Shown one piece after another: positions 25,272-34,657 of a stretch of 64,000 nt of DNA (within the stretch, counting starts at the first letter, position 1; the number at the start of each line of letters is the position of its first letter). The notes beneath the pieces are model-generated. The model was given only the letters and a program-made list of their open reading frames with translations. It made no database searches and had not been told where the DNA came from. Origin of the DNA: Lysinibacillus sphaericus (GTDB lineage: Bacteria > Bacillota > Bacilli > Bacillales_A > Planococcaceae); contig NZ_SADV01000012.1 of the NCBI RefSeq assembly GCF_006864135.1, positions 50,608-114,607 on the forward strand, given 5' to 3'. The position numbers and the translations under genes are program-made.

Positions 25272-25859
25272 ATGATGAAGAAAGAATTATCAGCGTTGAA
25301 GGAAGCGAGATTTAATGCAATTCTTGATTCGGCTACTATATTGCTTGTTGAAAATCCTACTGCTTCGATGAATGAAATTGCGGAATATGCGGGAATTGGC
25401 ATTGCTACACTTCATCGCTACGTCGAAAGCAGAGAGAAATTGATGCTGTTCTTGGGCCATCGGGCTATACAACTGGTAAGTGATACCGTAAACCAAATTC
25501 CACTGGATGAGGAAAGCAGCGAAAACTATATCCCGGAACTCATTGAAGCGTTAATCCCCTTAGGTGACAAAATCTATTTTCTAGGTCATGATGCATCTGT
25601 ATTCAACAACAAAGAATTAGGTGAAGCCGAAGTGAAGGTAAGGGAGCCCATACGACGCGTTATTGAGCTGTTACAACAAAGAGGTTACTTTCAGCAAACG
25701 GTTAGCAGCGAATGGATTTTGAATACGCTTTATGCCCTGCTTTTCCATACATGGGAACAGGTACATGAAGGTAATGTGCCTAAAAAATCGGCTACAGAGC
25801 TTTTTTTAAATACGTTTTATCATGGTTTCAAAGCTAAGGACGAGTTCAAAGGGGATTGA
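25272..25859 (+). CDS. TetR/AcrR-family regulator
   Basis: 195 residues from ATG 25272 (GGGAG at 25261-25265; ATG 25275 equally possible; the longer frame from 25239 has no site). N-terminal helix-turn-helix about 10-56: ARFNAILDSATILLVENP, then MNEIAEYAGIGIATLHRYV, a standard TetR recognition helix, followed by a helical ligand domain. A GNAT acetyltransferase follows 59 bases downstream in the same direction and is the likely regulated partner. The upstream block is duplicated at 21.9 kb. Confidence 0.9.
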   Translation: MMKKELSALKEARFNAILDSATILLVENPTASMNEIAEYAGIGIATLHRYVESREKLMLFLGHRAIQLVSDTVNQIPLDEESSENYIPELIEALIPLGDKIYFLGHDASVFNNKELGEAEVKVREPIRRVIELLQQRGYFQQTVSSEWILNTLYALLFHTWEQVHEGNVPKKSATELFLNTFYHGFKAKDEFKGD

Positions 25860-25918
25860 ACTGATAAATACATGATAATTAACATCAATAATATAGAAAG
25901 AGAAAAGGAGACTAGGGA

Positions 25919-26524
25919 ATGAATCAATTCACTATTGTAAAGGCTGATCATCGATCCATGGTCGGCGCCAAGCTAAATGTAATGGCATTGGAATACATGG
26001 CGTTTCCACTTGCAGGATCAGAGGACAAGAACAAAGTTGAAGGAACATTTAGTACCCTATGGCGGCAGGAGAACAATCGTTTTAGTCATCAATACGCTTA
26101 TGAAGCTCAAATGGACGGGCAAACTTTAGGGATGATTACTTGCTATCCCATACCCGTTTTAAATCGTCTTCCCTGGCCAACTTTTAAACAGTTGTTTTCA
26201 TTCCGAAAGCTGGGCCTTGTTATTTATAACATTCTGAATATCAAAATGCTTTATTCCATGATCACCATGAAGGAGGGAGAAGATGACGAGTTTCACATCG
26301 GAACAATTGCATTATTGCCCGAAAGCCGGGGACTGGGAGTAGGTACCAGGCTGCTTGAGTTTGCCGAGGAACAGGCCTGCCTGCAAGGCTTCGCCAAATG
26401 CTCTCTGACGGTAAAGAAAGAGAACCATCTTGCCATTAAATTGTATCAGAGGATAGGCTACCAGATTACAGGTGAAATCAATAAACCAAAGTTATCGTTG
26501 TACAAAATGGTTAAAAATTTATAA
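25919..26524 (+). CDS. GNAT-family N-acetyltransferase
   Basis: 201 residues. The acetyl-CoA binding motif A is clear: FHIGTIALLPESRGLGVGTRLL (R-G-x-G-x-G/A, about 122-143), followed by motif B NHLAIKLYQRIGYQ. A hydrophobic segment near 85-120 (LGLVIYNILNIKMLYSM) sits between the two halves. ATG preceded by AAAAGGAGAC. Probably co-transcribed with the TetR gene upstream. Substrate unknown; could be a small molecule or a protein N-terminus. Confidence 0.9.
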   Translation: MNQFTIVKADHRSMVGAKLNVMALEYMAFPLAGSEDKNKVEGTFSTLWRQENNRFSHQYAYEAQMDGQTLGMITCYPIPVLNRLPWPTFKQLFSFRKLGLVIYNILNIKMLYSMITMKEGEDDEFHIGTIALLPESRGLGVGTRLLEFAEEQACLQGFAKCSLTVKKENHLAIKLYQRIGYQITGEINKPKLSLYKMVKNL

Positions 26525-26741
26525 ACCCACAAATATTTACAAAAAGAGTTGTGCCGTATTACCCATTGATTAAAGATAATTAAGTGAGTTTTAACCGCAA
26601 ATAAGCAGGGTTTAATAGAAGTGCATCCTACTAGTTCAAAAAACTTTATGGCAGAGTTTGATACTCTCGGATTAGAATTTTTGAAAAAAATCCAATCATA
26701 TTCTCGTCTATTAACTGAATCTAATTTTAGGAGGTCAATAT

Positions 26742-27776
26742 ATGATTAATAAAAAAATTCCATTAATAGTGGCAACAACGTTAGTATTTTGCGGATCAGT
26801 TTCAGGATTAAATATGACTAAACCGGCATTAGCAGCAGACAGTAATGTACAAGATGTAAACATTCTCCCATATAAAATATCAGAAGAACTAACTCGAAAG
26901 ATTGAGGGAGCTTCGCCATCGGATGTATTCTCAGTAATTGTTAGTTTTAATAAAACACTCAACAAAGAAGACTATGCGAAACTTGAAAAGGAAATTGGCG
27001 AATTTTCAAGAAGATATACTTATGATACCGTTATTAGTGGTTTTGCTGGAGATTTAACCAAAGAACAGATTTTATTGTTGAATAAAACATCGTTTGTCAC
27101 ACTTATTGATGTAGACCAGATAGTAACAAATTACGATGATATCATTGTTGAATCAACTTTTAGCAAGGATAGAAGTGGATGGATCGGTGAATTTTCTGAC
27201 TATCCACATAAAGATAAAGTTCGTTATAAGCTCCAATTCTCCCTTAAGTCACTACCTAAAGAGATAAACAATAAACGAAAAGGTCTATACTTAAGTGGAT
27301 ATAATGGAAGTGACGATTTATTTATGTTTGTTAAGAAGAGATTGGATACAAATGATCGGCTAAAACCGAATACAAAATATAGTGTGACATTTGATTTCGA
27401 TATAGCCACAAATGCTAAAGATGAAATAGGTGTAGGTGGATCTCCTGGTAAAAGTGTATTTGTGAAGATTGGTGCAACCAATACGGAACCGATCCCGGTT
27501 ATGGATGAAACAGGATTTTATTTAATGAATATTGATAAAGGGAACCAAGGAGTAGAAGGTAAAGATGCATTTATTATTGGGGACTTGCAAAAAACGACAA
27601 TAGATAGTGAGAAGTATGAGGTAAAACCTTTTAATAATAACCAACGCCCTTTTATGGTTGAAACCAACGATAATGGAGAATTATGGTTATTAATTGGCAC
27701 AGATTCCGCTTTTGAAGGTGTTACGAGTATTTATTATCCTCGTATTAAAGTGACCCTAAAAGAAGTGAAAGAATAG
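26742..27776 (+). CDS. exported protein with an inhibitor I9-like domain and unknown C-terminal domain
   Basis: 344 residues with a Sec signal peptide (positive MINKK, hydrophobic to about 25, ALAADS cleavage near 32). Residues about 50-125 (VFSVIVSFNKTLNKEDYAK, TYDTVISGFAGDLTKEQI, TSFVTLIDVDQ) have the alternating strand-helix-strand pattern of the subtilisin propeptide/inhibitor I9 fold, but no protease domain follows. Instead residues about 130-344 form a beta-rich domain (GWIGEFSDYPHKDKVRYKLQ, VFVKIGATNTEP, ELWLLIGTDSAFEG) that I cannot name. ATG preceded by TTTAGGAGG. It may act as a secreted protease inhibitor or chaperone; this is inference. Confidence 0.75.
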   Translation: MINKKIPLIVATTLVFCGSVSGLNMTKPALAADSNVQDVNILPYKISEELTRKIEGASPSDVFSVIVSFNKTLNKEDYAKLEKEIGEFSRRYTYDTVISGFAGDLTKEQILLLNKTSFVTLIDVDQIVTNYDDIIVESTFSKDRSGWIGEFSDYPHKDKVRYKLQFSLKSLPKEINNKRKGLYLSGYNGSDDLFMFVKKRLDTNDRLKPNTKYSVTFDFDIATNAKDEIGVGGSPGKSVFVKIGATNTEPIPVMDETGFYLMNIDKGNQGVEGKDAFIIGDLQKTTIDSEKYEVKPFNNNQRPFMVETNDNGELWLLIGTDSAFEGVTSIYYPRIKVTLKEVKE

Positions 27777-27939
27777 AAAAACCTGAGCATAAACGAGGAA
27801 TCTTTCACATTAAAGAACTCTAATTCCATTAGAGGTGTAACAAGTTGTCCACTTGAAGACAAAGCTGTTCTTCGTTTAAGATTGAAAATGAAATAAAAAG
27901 TTTCAGTTGATTAATACAAGAAATTAGGGGGCAAATGCC

Positions 27940-28875
27940 ATGAAAAAAGTACTTTTTATCCCCATGCTTTTAAGTTTCAGTATAATAAGTGCATGCTCTG
28001 ATAAAGAAGAAACACCTAATGTGCCGAACAAGCCACAAGAGGAACAAGAATCTAACGTGCCGAGCAAGCCACTAGAGGAACAAGAATCTAACGTGCCGAG
28101 CAAGCCACTAGAGGAACAAGAATCTAACGTGCCGAGCAAGCCACAAAAGGAGCAAGAATCTAACGAACCAAACAAGTCACAAGAAGAGCATCAATCAAAC
28201 GAAAATCAGGAACCGTCCAAAACAAATAAGGGAAACACAGAAGCATCTCTTACACAGGCTGGTGTATTAAAAAATATTAAGAGCCAGCTTAAAACTAATT
28301 TAACTATAACTTTACCAAAAGGGCTTCCGATATCAGATGGTACATTTTTAACTGCAACAACGAAGGCGGAAGCTAACCAAGTTGAAATACTATTTTTTGA
28401 AAGTAAAAAGTATTTGCCAATCAATGATCCGAAGCTTAAAAATTCAAAGACAGCTACTGTAATTGCAAGACTAGTAGTAAAGCAATATCAGAATGCTAAA
28501 GAAGCAAATGAGCAAATTGCTTTTGTGAACTTTAGTCAAAATGGTGGTCAAGAGGTTGATCTTGGCTATAACATTAAAGGTTATCAAGATGCAGGAGCTG
28601 GTTCTTTATGGACTGGTTGGAATGAGGGTAGATGGGCAATTGAAACACATACACGAACAGACAATCCAGAAGCAGGTGTGAAGCTTGCAAAACAGGCAGT
28701 CCAATTTCTAGAAACACATATGCTACCAATTCCAAAACAAAACGGTTTTGCACGCTTGGATGTTTATGAATCAGGGAGTTTGATTGTTTGGCAGGACGAA
28801 AAACTTGTTTATACGCTTGATTCAATCAAAGAGCCACTTAAAGCACTTGAAATGACCACAACTTTTTACCATTAA
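27940..28875 (+). CDS. lipoprotein with 12-residue tandem repeats
   Basis: 311 residues. Lipoprotein signal peptide with lipobox ISAC, lipidated C19. Residues 28-87 are five tandem 12-residue repeats of the type VPSKPLEEQESN (36-bp units, 28021-28200; units 2 and 3 are identical at DNA level, later units diverge), forming an acidic, flexible Pro/Glu-rich stalk through the wall. The C-terminal globular domain (about 105-311) includes TNLTITLPKGLPI and AGSLWTGWNEGRWAIETH and is shared with Bacillus lipoproteins of unknown function. ATG has GGGGG-type weak site. Stands alone; terminator downstream at 29000. Confidence 0.85.
   Translation: MKKVLFIPMLLSFSIISACSDKEETPNVPNKPQEEQESNVPSKPLEEQESNVPSKPLEEQESNVPSKPQKEQESNEPNKSQEEHQSNENQEPSKTNKGNTEASLTQAGVLKNIKSQLKTNLTITLPKGLPISDGTFLTATTKAEANQVEILFFESKKYLPINDPKLKNSKTATVIARLVVKQYQNAKEANEQIAFVNFSQNGGQEVDLGYNIKGYQDAGAGSLWTGWNEGRWAIETHTRTDNPEAGVKLAKQAVQFLETHMLPIPKQNGFARLDVYESGSLIVWQDEKLVYTLDSIKEPLKALEMTTTFYH
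28021..28200 (+). repeat. five 36-bp coding repeats in the lipoprotein gene
   Basis: Period 36 bases, in frame. Unit GTGCCGAGCAAGCC(A) plus CTAGAGGAACAAGAATCTAA. First, fourth and fifth copies carry substitutions; a minus-strand shadow frame arises from the same repeats. Confidence 0.95.
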
Positions 28876-28999
28876 CGAATAGTATGGCTCCTTCAAAGGA
28901 TAATCTGTTTTAGTTATGGGTATGGTAATGAAGACATTTGGTTTAGATAGAATCGCCAAACGGATGTTTTGTATTAAAACTTTTTTAGTCACGTTAAGC

Positions 29000-29027
29000 G
29001 CCTGTGTTGAATCGACACAGGCTCTTT
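29000..29027 (+). terminator. intrinsic terminator downstream of the lipoprotein
   Basis: Stem GCCTGTGT (29000-29007) with ACACAGGC (29015-29022), followed by TCTTTTC. Confidence 0.75.
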
Positions 29028-29287
29028 TCAAGTTGTTAGGAATTGCCTATGAGAGAGAACAATTTGTAAAAGATCATTACATGCAGGGAAAATGATTTAA
29101 ATGCCTAGCGCGATTTCAGTAATGGATATTGTATGATAAAGTTGGAATTTTGCAACATCTGGAAGCATTATGATAATCTAACATAGCGTACAGCATGAAG
29201 AGTTATTATGTAGTACGAGTGTGTATGTAAGAGCAGTACCGTGTAGCAGATGTTAGCTTGGAATAAATTGGGAAGCAATGGCATCAG

Positions 29288-29660
29288 TTTTTAAGGTTAT
29301 AGTAGACCGGTGCAAAACTATTCTACATGTTTATATATTTTGATTCTACATAACAGAAAGGCAGTAGTAACAAGGTACAGATCCTTGTTACTACTGCCTT
29401 TTTCATGAAAGTAACAGCTATTGGATATAATACAATTTCTTGAAGTAGTAATACTAATGCGTTTCCGTTTTAGTTTTAGAAGAGATCCAAGATTGCATGA
29501 GAAAAATTATATAAAGATTAAGTGGATTCTATTATCGATATTCAAGTAATTTCCATAGTTTAATTCGAGATGTAGCTTTTCCTATCGTTACAATTTAGTA
29601 AGATTATATTTCCAATTGTAAGGGGACAGTTATTCATTTGAACAAAGAAAAAATATATCC
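29288..29660 (+). repeat. dispersed repeat R, copy 4, including terminator hairpin
   Basis: ATCAGTTTTTAAGGTTATAG corresponds to 3795; the hairpin arms 29358-29375 and 29383-29400 are the same as at 3881-3921; 29470-29660 carries the later blocks (TTTAGTTTTAGAAGAG, ATTCTATTATCG, AGTTATTCATTTGAACAAAG). Here the block is not followed by an aminopeptidase fragment. The stretch 29030-29287 holds no recognisable gene. Confidence 0.75.
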
Positions 29661-29681
29661 TTAAGGTAATAATAAAACCAA

Positions 29682-29840
29682 TGAGTTTTCTAATAGCAAA
29701 CCTTATTGGTATGGGAGGAATGTTGATTACTATATTTTGTAGTTATGGTTTAAATAAGAAATCAAATCTAATTATGATTTATCATCTACAGATTTAACAG
29801 AGATACAACAGATTACAAAAAAATTAGCCAGATATTAATA
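29682..29840 (+). pseudogene. possible remnant of a small membrane protein gene
   Basis: ATG 29694 region reads MSFLIANLIGMGG then MLITIFCSYGLNKKSN; after a frameshift the next frame continues YDLSSTDLTEIQQITKKLARY and a stop. One hydrophobic segment then a charged tail, split by a shift. No family recognised. Confidence 0.3.
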
Positions 29841-29895
29841 AAATCCATAAAATCAAATGGATATTGAACTTTTATTAAGTTCCTAAGGAGGAAAA

Positions 29896-29997
29896 ATGGA
29901 AAAGCATGAGTTAATTAAATTAGTACTTATTGATTTAATGGGGAGATGGAAGCCTCAATACTATCGGTTAAATGAAAATTGCGAAGGTTGTATGTGA
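29896..29997 (+). CDS. small ORF, 33 residues, unknown
   Basis: Good site CTAAGGAGG directly before the ATG. Reads MEKHELIKLVLIDLMGRW and ends with NENCEGCM. Could be a real small protein or the start of a truncated gene; it lies in a region of remnants, 63 bases before the DUF418 gene. No function assigned. Confidence 0.35.
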   Translation: MEKHELIKLVLIDLMGRWKPQYYRLNENCEGCM

Positions 29998-30060
29998 AGC
30001 ACACAATTAATTTTTGGGGATTTTTAATACTATAAATATAATTATATTAGGAGAATTGAA

Positions 30061-31080
30061 ATGAATAAACTAAATTCGTATACACGAATAGATATTATGG
30101 ATTACTTACGAGGATTTGCTTTGCTGGGAATACTCATTGTAAATGGTTACCAGATGTTAGGTTTTTTTTCTGATAGTGAGTTACACGGTGCACTATATTC
30201 AATATTTAACAGAAAATTTTACCCTATTTTATTCTTTTTATTTGGATCTGGGTGCTATCTTTTTATGAATCGATCCAATCAAAAAGTAAATAATAGATAC
30301 CCTTTGTTTTTACGTAGAATCTGTTTTTTATTTGTATTAGGACTTATCCATACATTTTATGCACCGCCAGGAATTAATGATGTATTAACGATTTATGCTG
30401 TACTTGGCCTGTTTATTGTAATATTTTTCAAAAGAAATAAGTGGACCAACTTAATAGTAACGGTTACAATAATAGCCTTATCTATAGTTACAGCTTTTTG
30501 TCAACCGCCGTATTATGATGATTTTAAAGTATGGCTATACACCCTATCCTACATAAGTCAATGGTTTGCATTGGTGATGCTAGGCTATACGATGGGACAA
30601 TTTAAATTTTTTGAAAATGTCTATGGAAAATTAAAGTATATTTCGATTTTTTTAATCGTTAATATTTGTATTTATGCATCTTTATTTTATGTAAGGAAGT
30701 TAGAGATTCATCCGGTGGTACCTGAAATATTAGAAAGTTATACGGTAGCTTCTATCATTGCTAGCAGTTTTCTTATTATTTTACAATGGGACAAGGCAAA
30801 AGTGATATTAACACCATTAAAGTTCTATGGACAAATGTCTTTAACAAATTATCTTGCACAAAGTCTTTTACTAATTGTGTTTAGTATCATAATTGGTTTT
30901 ATACCTATTAATTCATTAATTGTGTGCTTTATAATCCACGCTATTTTAATTACTTTTAGTATTGTTTGGTTAAAGTATTTTAAAATGGGACCAGTTGAAT
31001 GGTTATTAAGATATTTTACATATTGGAGTAAAATTCCCAATAGGAAGAAATCTGTTAGAAACAATTTAGAAAGTGTTTAA
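30061..31080 (+). CDS. DUF418-family membrane protein
   Basis: 339 residues, multi-pass. It opens with the family's IDIMDYLRGFALLGILIVN motif and shows eight to ten hydrophobic helices; the C-terminal DUF418 part contains KFYGQMSLTNYLAQSLLL, the conserved G-x-M-x-L-T-N-Y-x-x-Q signature. Homologues (YeiB and relatives) are membrane proteins of unknown function, related to acyltransferase-3-like proteins. ATG preceded by AGGAGAATTGAA. Single gene. Confidence 0.9.
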   Translation: MNKLNSYTRIDIMDYLRGFALLGILIVNGYQMLGFFSDSELHGALYSIFNRKFYPILFFLFGSGCYLFMNRSNQKVNNRYPLFLRRICFLFVLGLIHTFYAPPGINDVLTIYAVLGLFIVIFFKRNKWTNLIVTVTIIALSIVTAFCQPPYYDDFKVWLYTLSYISQWFALVMLGYTMGQFKFFENVYGKLKYISIFLIVNICIYASLFYVRKLEIHPVVPEILESYTVASIIASSFLIILQWDKAKVILTPLKFYGQMSLTNYLAQSLLLIVFSIIIGFIPINSLIVCFIIHAILITFSIVWLKYFKMGPVEWLLRYFTYWSKIPNRKKSVRNNLESV

Positions 31081-31253
31081 ATGTTTAATCACTTTATTTA
31101 AGGAGACAGGCCAACTGCTACAGCTAACGGGGGGATTTTGTGCGAAAAGGATTTCAAAAATAAACAAGCTTTAAAAAGTTATCTATCACATTCAAAAAAG
31201 AGCATGTTATGATCAATAATTTTACCATAGTTATTTTTAAAACAAGAACTAGG

Positions 31254-31381
31254 GCTGATTTCCGTTCGATTGAGCGCTGTCCTGGGGGCGGTCGATAAGA
31301 CTTCGTGTCTTTCCTCGCTCTAGAGTATCATCTATGACGTTAAAGCCAAAAGGAGTAGCTCGGTCTTCACTTCAATCAATT
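31254..31381. repeat. intergenic repeat family S, copy a
   Basis: Left end GGCTGATTTCCGTTC, right end CTTCACTTCAATCAAT. Other copies: 34803-34870 (partial), 43629-43701, 44697-45057, 62181-62273. It lies in a 660-base gene-free region (31081-31740) that otherwise shows nothing. Confidence 0.7.
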
Positions 31382-31700
31382 GCTGACTAGTTGTTTTTCA
31401 TCTCTGTAAAAAACAACAGATTATCCGACGTTATATATTATAGTTACAACATATATTCTCGCACCCAATTTATTATCATAACAAAATATTCCCGTTAAGA
31501 AAATTAAGAGAGAGGGAATGCGTGTTCTTATTTTACCACGGGATTTTTCAAATTGAAATGTTCACACTTAAATAACTTGGATTACATAAGTCGTTTCAAT
31601 GAAAACCTTCTTTTACACTATCTTATCAAGTGAATCCTGAATTTATCGAGTACTCAAAGTACTTTACTTTAACGGGGTTTTAGGTCTATTTAGTAATATG

Positions 31701-31734
31701 AAAAGATCAGGTTCAAATAGGAGCCTGATCTTTT
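31701..31734. terminator. terminator of the TPR gene (bidirectional)
   Basis: Stem AAAAGATCAGG (31701-31711) with CCTGATCTTTT (31724-31734); A-run/T-run on both sides. Confidence 0.85.
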
Positions 31735-31740
31735 ATCGTG

Positions 31741-32226
31741 TTATTCCCAAGTTTGATCTAGCATATCGCTGTAAAATTTAATGGCCTTGCTATATTGTTT
31801 TATACCTTTATGATTAGTAGTTTGAATTACTGTGTTTAATAAAGTTTCCATAGCCTTTGAATGCTCGCTAAGATTATAAAGTGTCATCGCATAGAAAACC
31901 TTTAAATGTTCGGCTTCTGGAAACTCACTTAGGGCCTGTTCTAGAATACGTTTTGACTGTTCATATTGCCCTAATGCACGATAGGTACTGCCTAATCCTA
32001 AATAAGCATCTACTAAAAATTCGGGTTTAAGTCCTAATTGAATCGCTTTTTCATAGTGAGGGACAGCCTCTTGTTCATTTCCTAATGAATCATATGTCCA
32101 TGCACATTGAAATTGGTAGTAGCCATTTTCAGGCTCTTCTTTAACTAAAGCAACCATTAATTGATTTGCTTCTTCCAATCGAGCATTCTCTCTTAATGTA
32201 ATGATATGTTGTACTCGCTTATCCAT
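31741..32226 (-). CDS. tetratricopeptide-repeat protein
   Basis: 161 residues made of about four TPR units: ANQLMVALVKEEPENGYYQFQ, AWTYDSLGNEQEAVPHYEKA, YLGLGSTYRALGQYEQSKRI, AMTLYNLSEHSKAMETLLNT, each with the W/L-G-Y-A-P pattern. No signal peptide; a soluble protein-protein interaction scaffold. Homologues are common in Bacillales as stand-alone TPR proteins. Partner unknown. Reads toward the strong terminator at 31701. Confidence 0.88.
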   Translation of the reverse strand: MDKRVQHIITLRENARLEEANQLMVALVKEEPENGYYQFQCAWTYDSLGNEQEAVPHYEKAIQLGLKPEFLVDAYLGLGSTYRALGQYEQSKRILEQALSEFPEAEHLKVFYAMTLYNLSEHSKAMETLLNTVIQTTNHKGIKQYSKAIKFYSDMLDQTWE

Positions 32227-32559
32227 TTTTTGTATCCTCTATCTTTCTATTTTTTCTAATATTTAATAATTTTAAACTTTTGAATTCATATTGTATACTT
32301 GGTTCAAGTTTTAAAAATTTCACTTTTCTATATTATCACGCATATTAAATAGATAAATATAAAGTAAGTATCTGTAGGAAATCGACAACAACGAAGTGGC
32401 TCAACGCTCGTTTTTCAATTAATAAAATAATAATGGGGTGAATAAGAATGCTTGATCGTTCTATGGAGAAAACACGGGAATGTTAAAAAGAAAGGGAGTG
32501 ATAGAACGAAGAGTACAATGTGAAGCTCTTCTATATAAAAAGAAAAGAGGACGATTATA
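32227..32559. other. divergent intergenic region
   Basis: Separates the divergent TPR and hydrolase genes. AT-rich; a tiny frame (ATG 32449) of 12 codons without a site. Nothing else seen. Confidence 0.4.
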
Positions 32560-33405
32560 ATGAATAATTATCAAAGCATCTTTAGTGAAGGATTTGATTT
32601 AAAATATTGTGTGAAGGGACAAGGTAAGCCGATATTGGTAGTGGGTAGCAGTGTATATTATCCGCGCTTGTTCTCGGAAAATTTATCTAAACATTTTCAA
32701 TTTATCTTCTTAGACCATAGAGGTTTTGCGAAGCCTCCACGTTCTTTAAAGAAAGAAGATTATACTTTAGATAAAATTGTTGAGGACATCGAAACAGCAA
32801 GACAATGGCTAAAGCTTGAGGATTTCATCATTTTAGGACATTCTGGGCACGCATTTATGGCTTTGGCATATGCCGAAAAATATCCTCAGTATGTTCAGAA
32901 GGTCATTTTATTAAATTCAGCACCAACAAACAGTCAAGAGAGACAGCAGCAAAGTTTTTCATTTTTTAATGAGACTGCTAGTGCTGAGCGTACAAAGCAA
33001 TTTGAGCATGATATTGCTTTTTTAGAGAAGGATATTCACTATGATCCTGAAAGACGATTTGTGCATATGTGTATTCGCATGGGGGCGCATAGCTTTTATG
33101 ATTATACGTTCGATGCTGCTTATATGTGGGATGGCGTCTATACAAATATGGAAGTTATTGATTACCTTTGGGGTGTAGCTTTTGCTGAACAAAATCTAAT
33201 CCAATCTATGGCTCACTTAGATAAGCCTATTTTTGTAGGGTTAGGGAGATATGATTATTTAGTCGCTCCTGTTTCGCTCTGGGGTGTCATTGATTATTCA
33301 AATGAAAATGTGAAGAAGGTCATTTTTGAAAAAAGTGGCCATAACCCAATGTTTGAACAACCGGATATATTTGATAGAGAATTGATTGATTGGATTAATG
33401 AATAA
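32560..33405 (+). CDS. alpha/beta-fold hydrolase
   Basis: 281 residues. Oxyanion region GSSVYYPRLF and HRGFAKPP, nucleophile elbow LGHSGHAFMALAYAEKYP with Ser at about 95, acid near YDYLVAP (about 233-239) and catalytic His in EKSGHNPMFEQP (about 263-274). These are the marks of the proline-iminopeptidase/epoxide-hydrolase-like group. Cytoplasmic. ATG with GAGGA upstream. Single gene; substrate unknown. Confidence 0.88.
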   Translation: MNNYQSIFSEGFDLKYCVKGQGKPILVVGSSVYYPRLFSENLSKHFQFIFLDHRGFAKPPRSLKKEDYTLDKIVEDIETARQWLKLEDFIILGHSGHAFMALAYAEKYPQYVQKVILLNSAPTNSQERQQQSFSFFNETASAERTKQFEHDIAFLEKDIHYDPERRFVHMCIRMGAHSFYDYTFDAAYMWDGVYTNMEVIDYLWGVAFAEQNLIQSMAHLDKPIFVGLGRYDYLVAPVSLWGVIDYSNENVKKVIFEKSGHNPMFEQPDIFDRELIDWINE

Positions 33406-33458
33406 ATGGCCATAATTTCAACTAAAGTTTGATTAATAGCCTATACTAAATAAAATGT

Positions 33459-33499
33459 ACCCTATAAGATAGGCACTAAAAAAGTCTCTCTTATAGGGT
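33459..33499. terminator. hairpin between convergent genes
   Basis: Arms ACCCTATAAGA (33459-33469) and TCTTATAGGGT (33489-33499), loop of 19 bases; T-run weak. Confidence 0.45.
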
Positions 33500-33559
33500 T
33501 TACATGGAATATGACGGAGCGGAACTTTTGTCAAAGAAAACTGATTGATAAATATTAAT

Positions 33560-33985
33560 TTAATTACGAGAAGTGAACGTAAGTGCCATCTTATCTAATA
33601 CAGTAGCTATTGTAATCCCTACTGAATATCGAAGCAAATCCTCAACAAGAAAACCTTTGCCAAGTATCAAAGCCCCGAGCGTTGTCCCACGAATCTGATT
33701 AATCCAGTCTTCCTGATACAACTGGCTAAATTCTATGCCGAAGCTAAACAAAAAACTGAGCCGAATGGCTGTTAGGGTACTCTTACGCACTAGCAACAAT
33801 CGAAATCCGAAATAGACCATCATAGCCCAAAGCATGTCCCCTGCGTTCTGTGCTACCAATGACGGAAGTAGAAGACTCCATTTTCTAGATGCTAGACCTA
33901 AAAAGATGGTGATCACAATAGCTATCAAATAAGCTATTCGTATATTAAAGTAGTGTAAGTTGCTAGATTTATGCTCATTAGTCAA
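33560..33985 (-). CDS. DUF2809-family membrane protein
   Basis: About 141 residues with four hydrophobic segments: YLIAIVITIFLGLASR, LLPSLVAQNAGDMLWAMMVYFGFRLLL, LSFLFSFGIEFSQLYQ and a C-terminal one. The motif GDxLWAxMVYFGFR and FGIEFSQLY is typical of DUF2809. I chose TTG 33985 (GAAAGAG nine bases upstream); GTG at 33994 touches the site directly. Function unknown. Confidence 0.8.
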   Translation of the reverse strand: MTNEHKSSNLHYFNIRIAYLIAIVITIFLGLASRKWSLLLPSLVAQNAGDMLWAMMVYFGFRLLLVRKSTLTAIRLSFLFSFGIEFSQLYQEDWINQIRGTTLGALILGKGFLVEDLLRYSVGITIATVLDKMALTFTSRN

Positions 33986-34084
33986 TAGAATCACTCTTTC
34001 GGTTGTTAATATTAATTCATTATCTCATATTTGATGTCCGAAGATTGATGTGTACATACCTTTGACTAAAGATTACTAAATTAT

Positions 34085-34657
34085 TTAGTTCACCGTGTAT
34101 TCTTCTTTAAGTAATCCGTATATTTCCAAATCTACAACTCCTTTACCAGACCATAATGCAGCTTGTCTTATAAGTCCTTCTTGAGAAAATCCATTTTTTA
34201 GGAGCACCTTTTTAGATGCCTCATTTAATGGCATAACCTCAGCCTGTATGCGATTTATATTAACTTCCTCAAATAAAAAATTGACAATTATTTTAACTGC
34301 ATCTGTCGCAAGGCCCTTACCCCAATAGTTCTCTGCTAAAAAGGTACCAATCGTAACCATATTCACTTTTTGATTAAAATCCATTGCTTCTATAATGCCC
34401 ACTAATTGATCGTTATGAGACTTTTGAAAAATGCCCCATTTAACTCTCGTTTTCTTTTGATAATCTCTGTCAAAGTGTCCAATCATTTTACGTACTGTTT
34501 GGATATTATGCTTCGGGAGTATCCCACAATATTCAAAGACTTTTTCATTATCATAGATTGCAAATAATTCTGGTAAATGTGCATCTTCAATTTTCTTTAG
34601 CATAATATTATCGGAGCTTAATAATGGGAACTCTGCAAACACTTTTTCGATATTCAT
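34085..34657 (-). CDS. GNAT acetyltransferase, RimJ/RimL type
   Basis: 190 residues. Shows the RimJ/RimL layout: LPLLSSDNIMLKKI-like start, FGILPKHN region, acetyl-CoA motif TIGTFLAENYWGKGLATDAVK (about 103-123), then NRIQAEVMPLNEASKKVLLKNGFSQEG (about 135-162). ATG 34657 preceded by AAGGAG at nine bases. Acts in the cytoplasm on a protein N-terminus or small amine; substrate unknown. Confidence 0.92.
   Translation of the reverse strand: MNIEKVFAEFPLLSSDNIMLKKIEDAHLPELFAIYDNEKVFEYCGILPKHNIQTVRKMIGHFDRDYQKKTRVKWGIFQKSHNDQLVGIIEAMDFNQKVNMVTIGTFLAENYWGKGLATDAVKIIVNFLFEEVNINRIQAEVMPLNEASKKVLLKNGFSQEGLIRQAALWSGKGVVDLEIYGLLKEEYTVN

Noticed and set aside
28021..28200. CRISPR array from 36-bp repeats
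   Set aside because: Repeats are contiguous, in frame and coding for a Pro/Glu-rich lipoprotein stalk.
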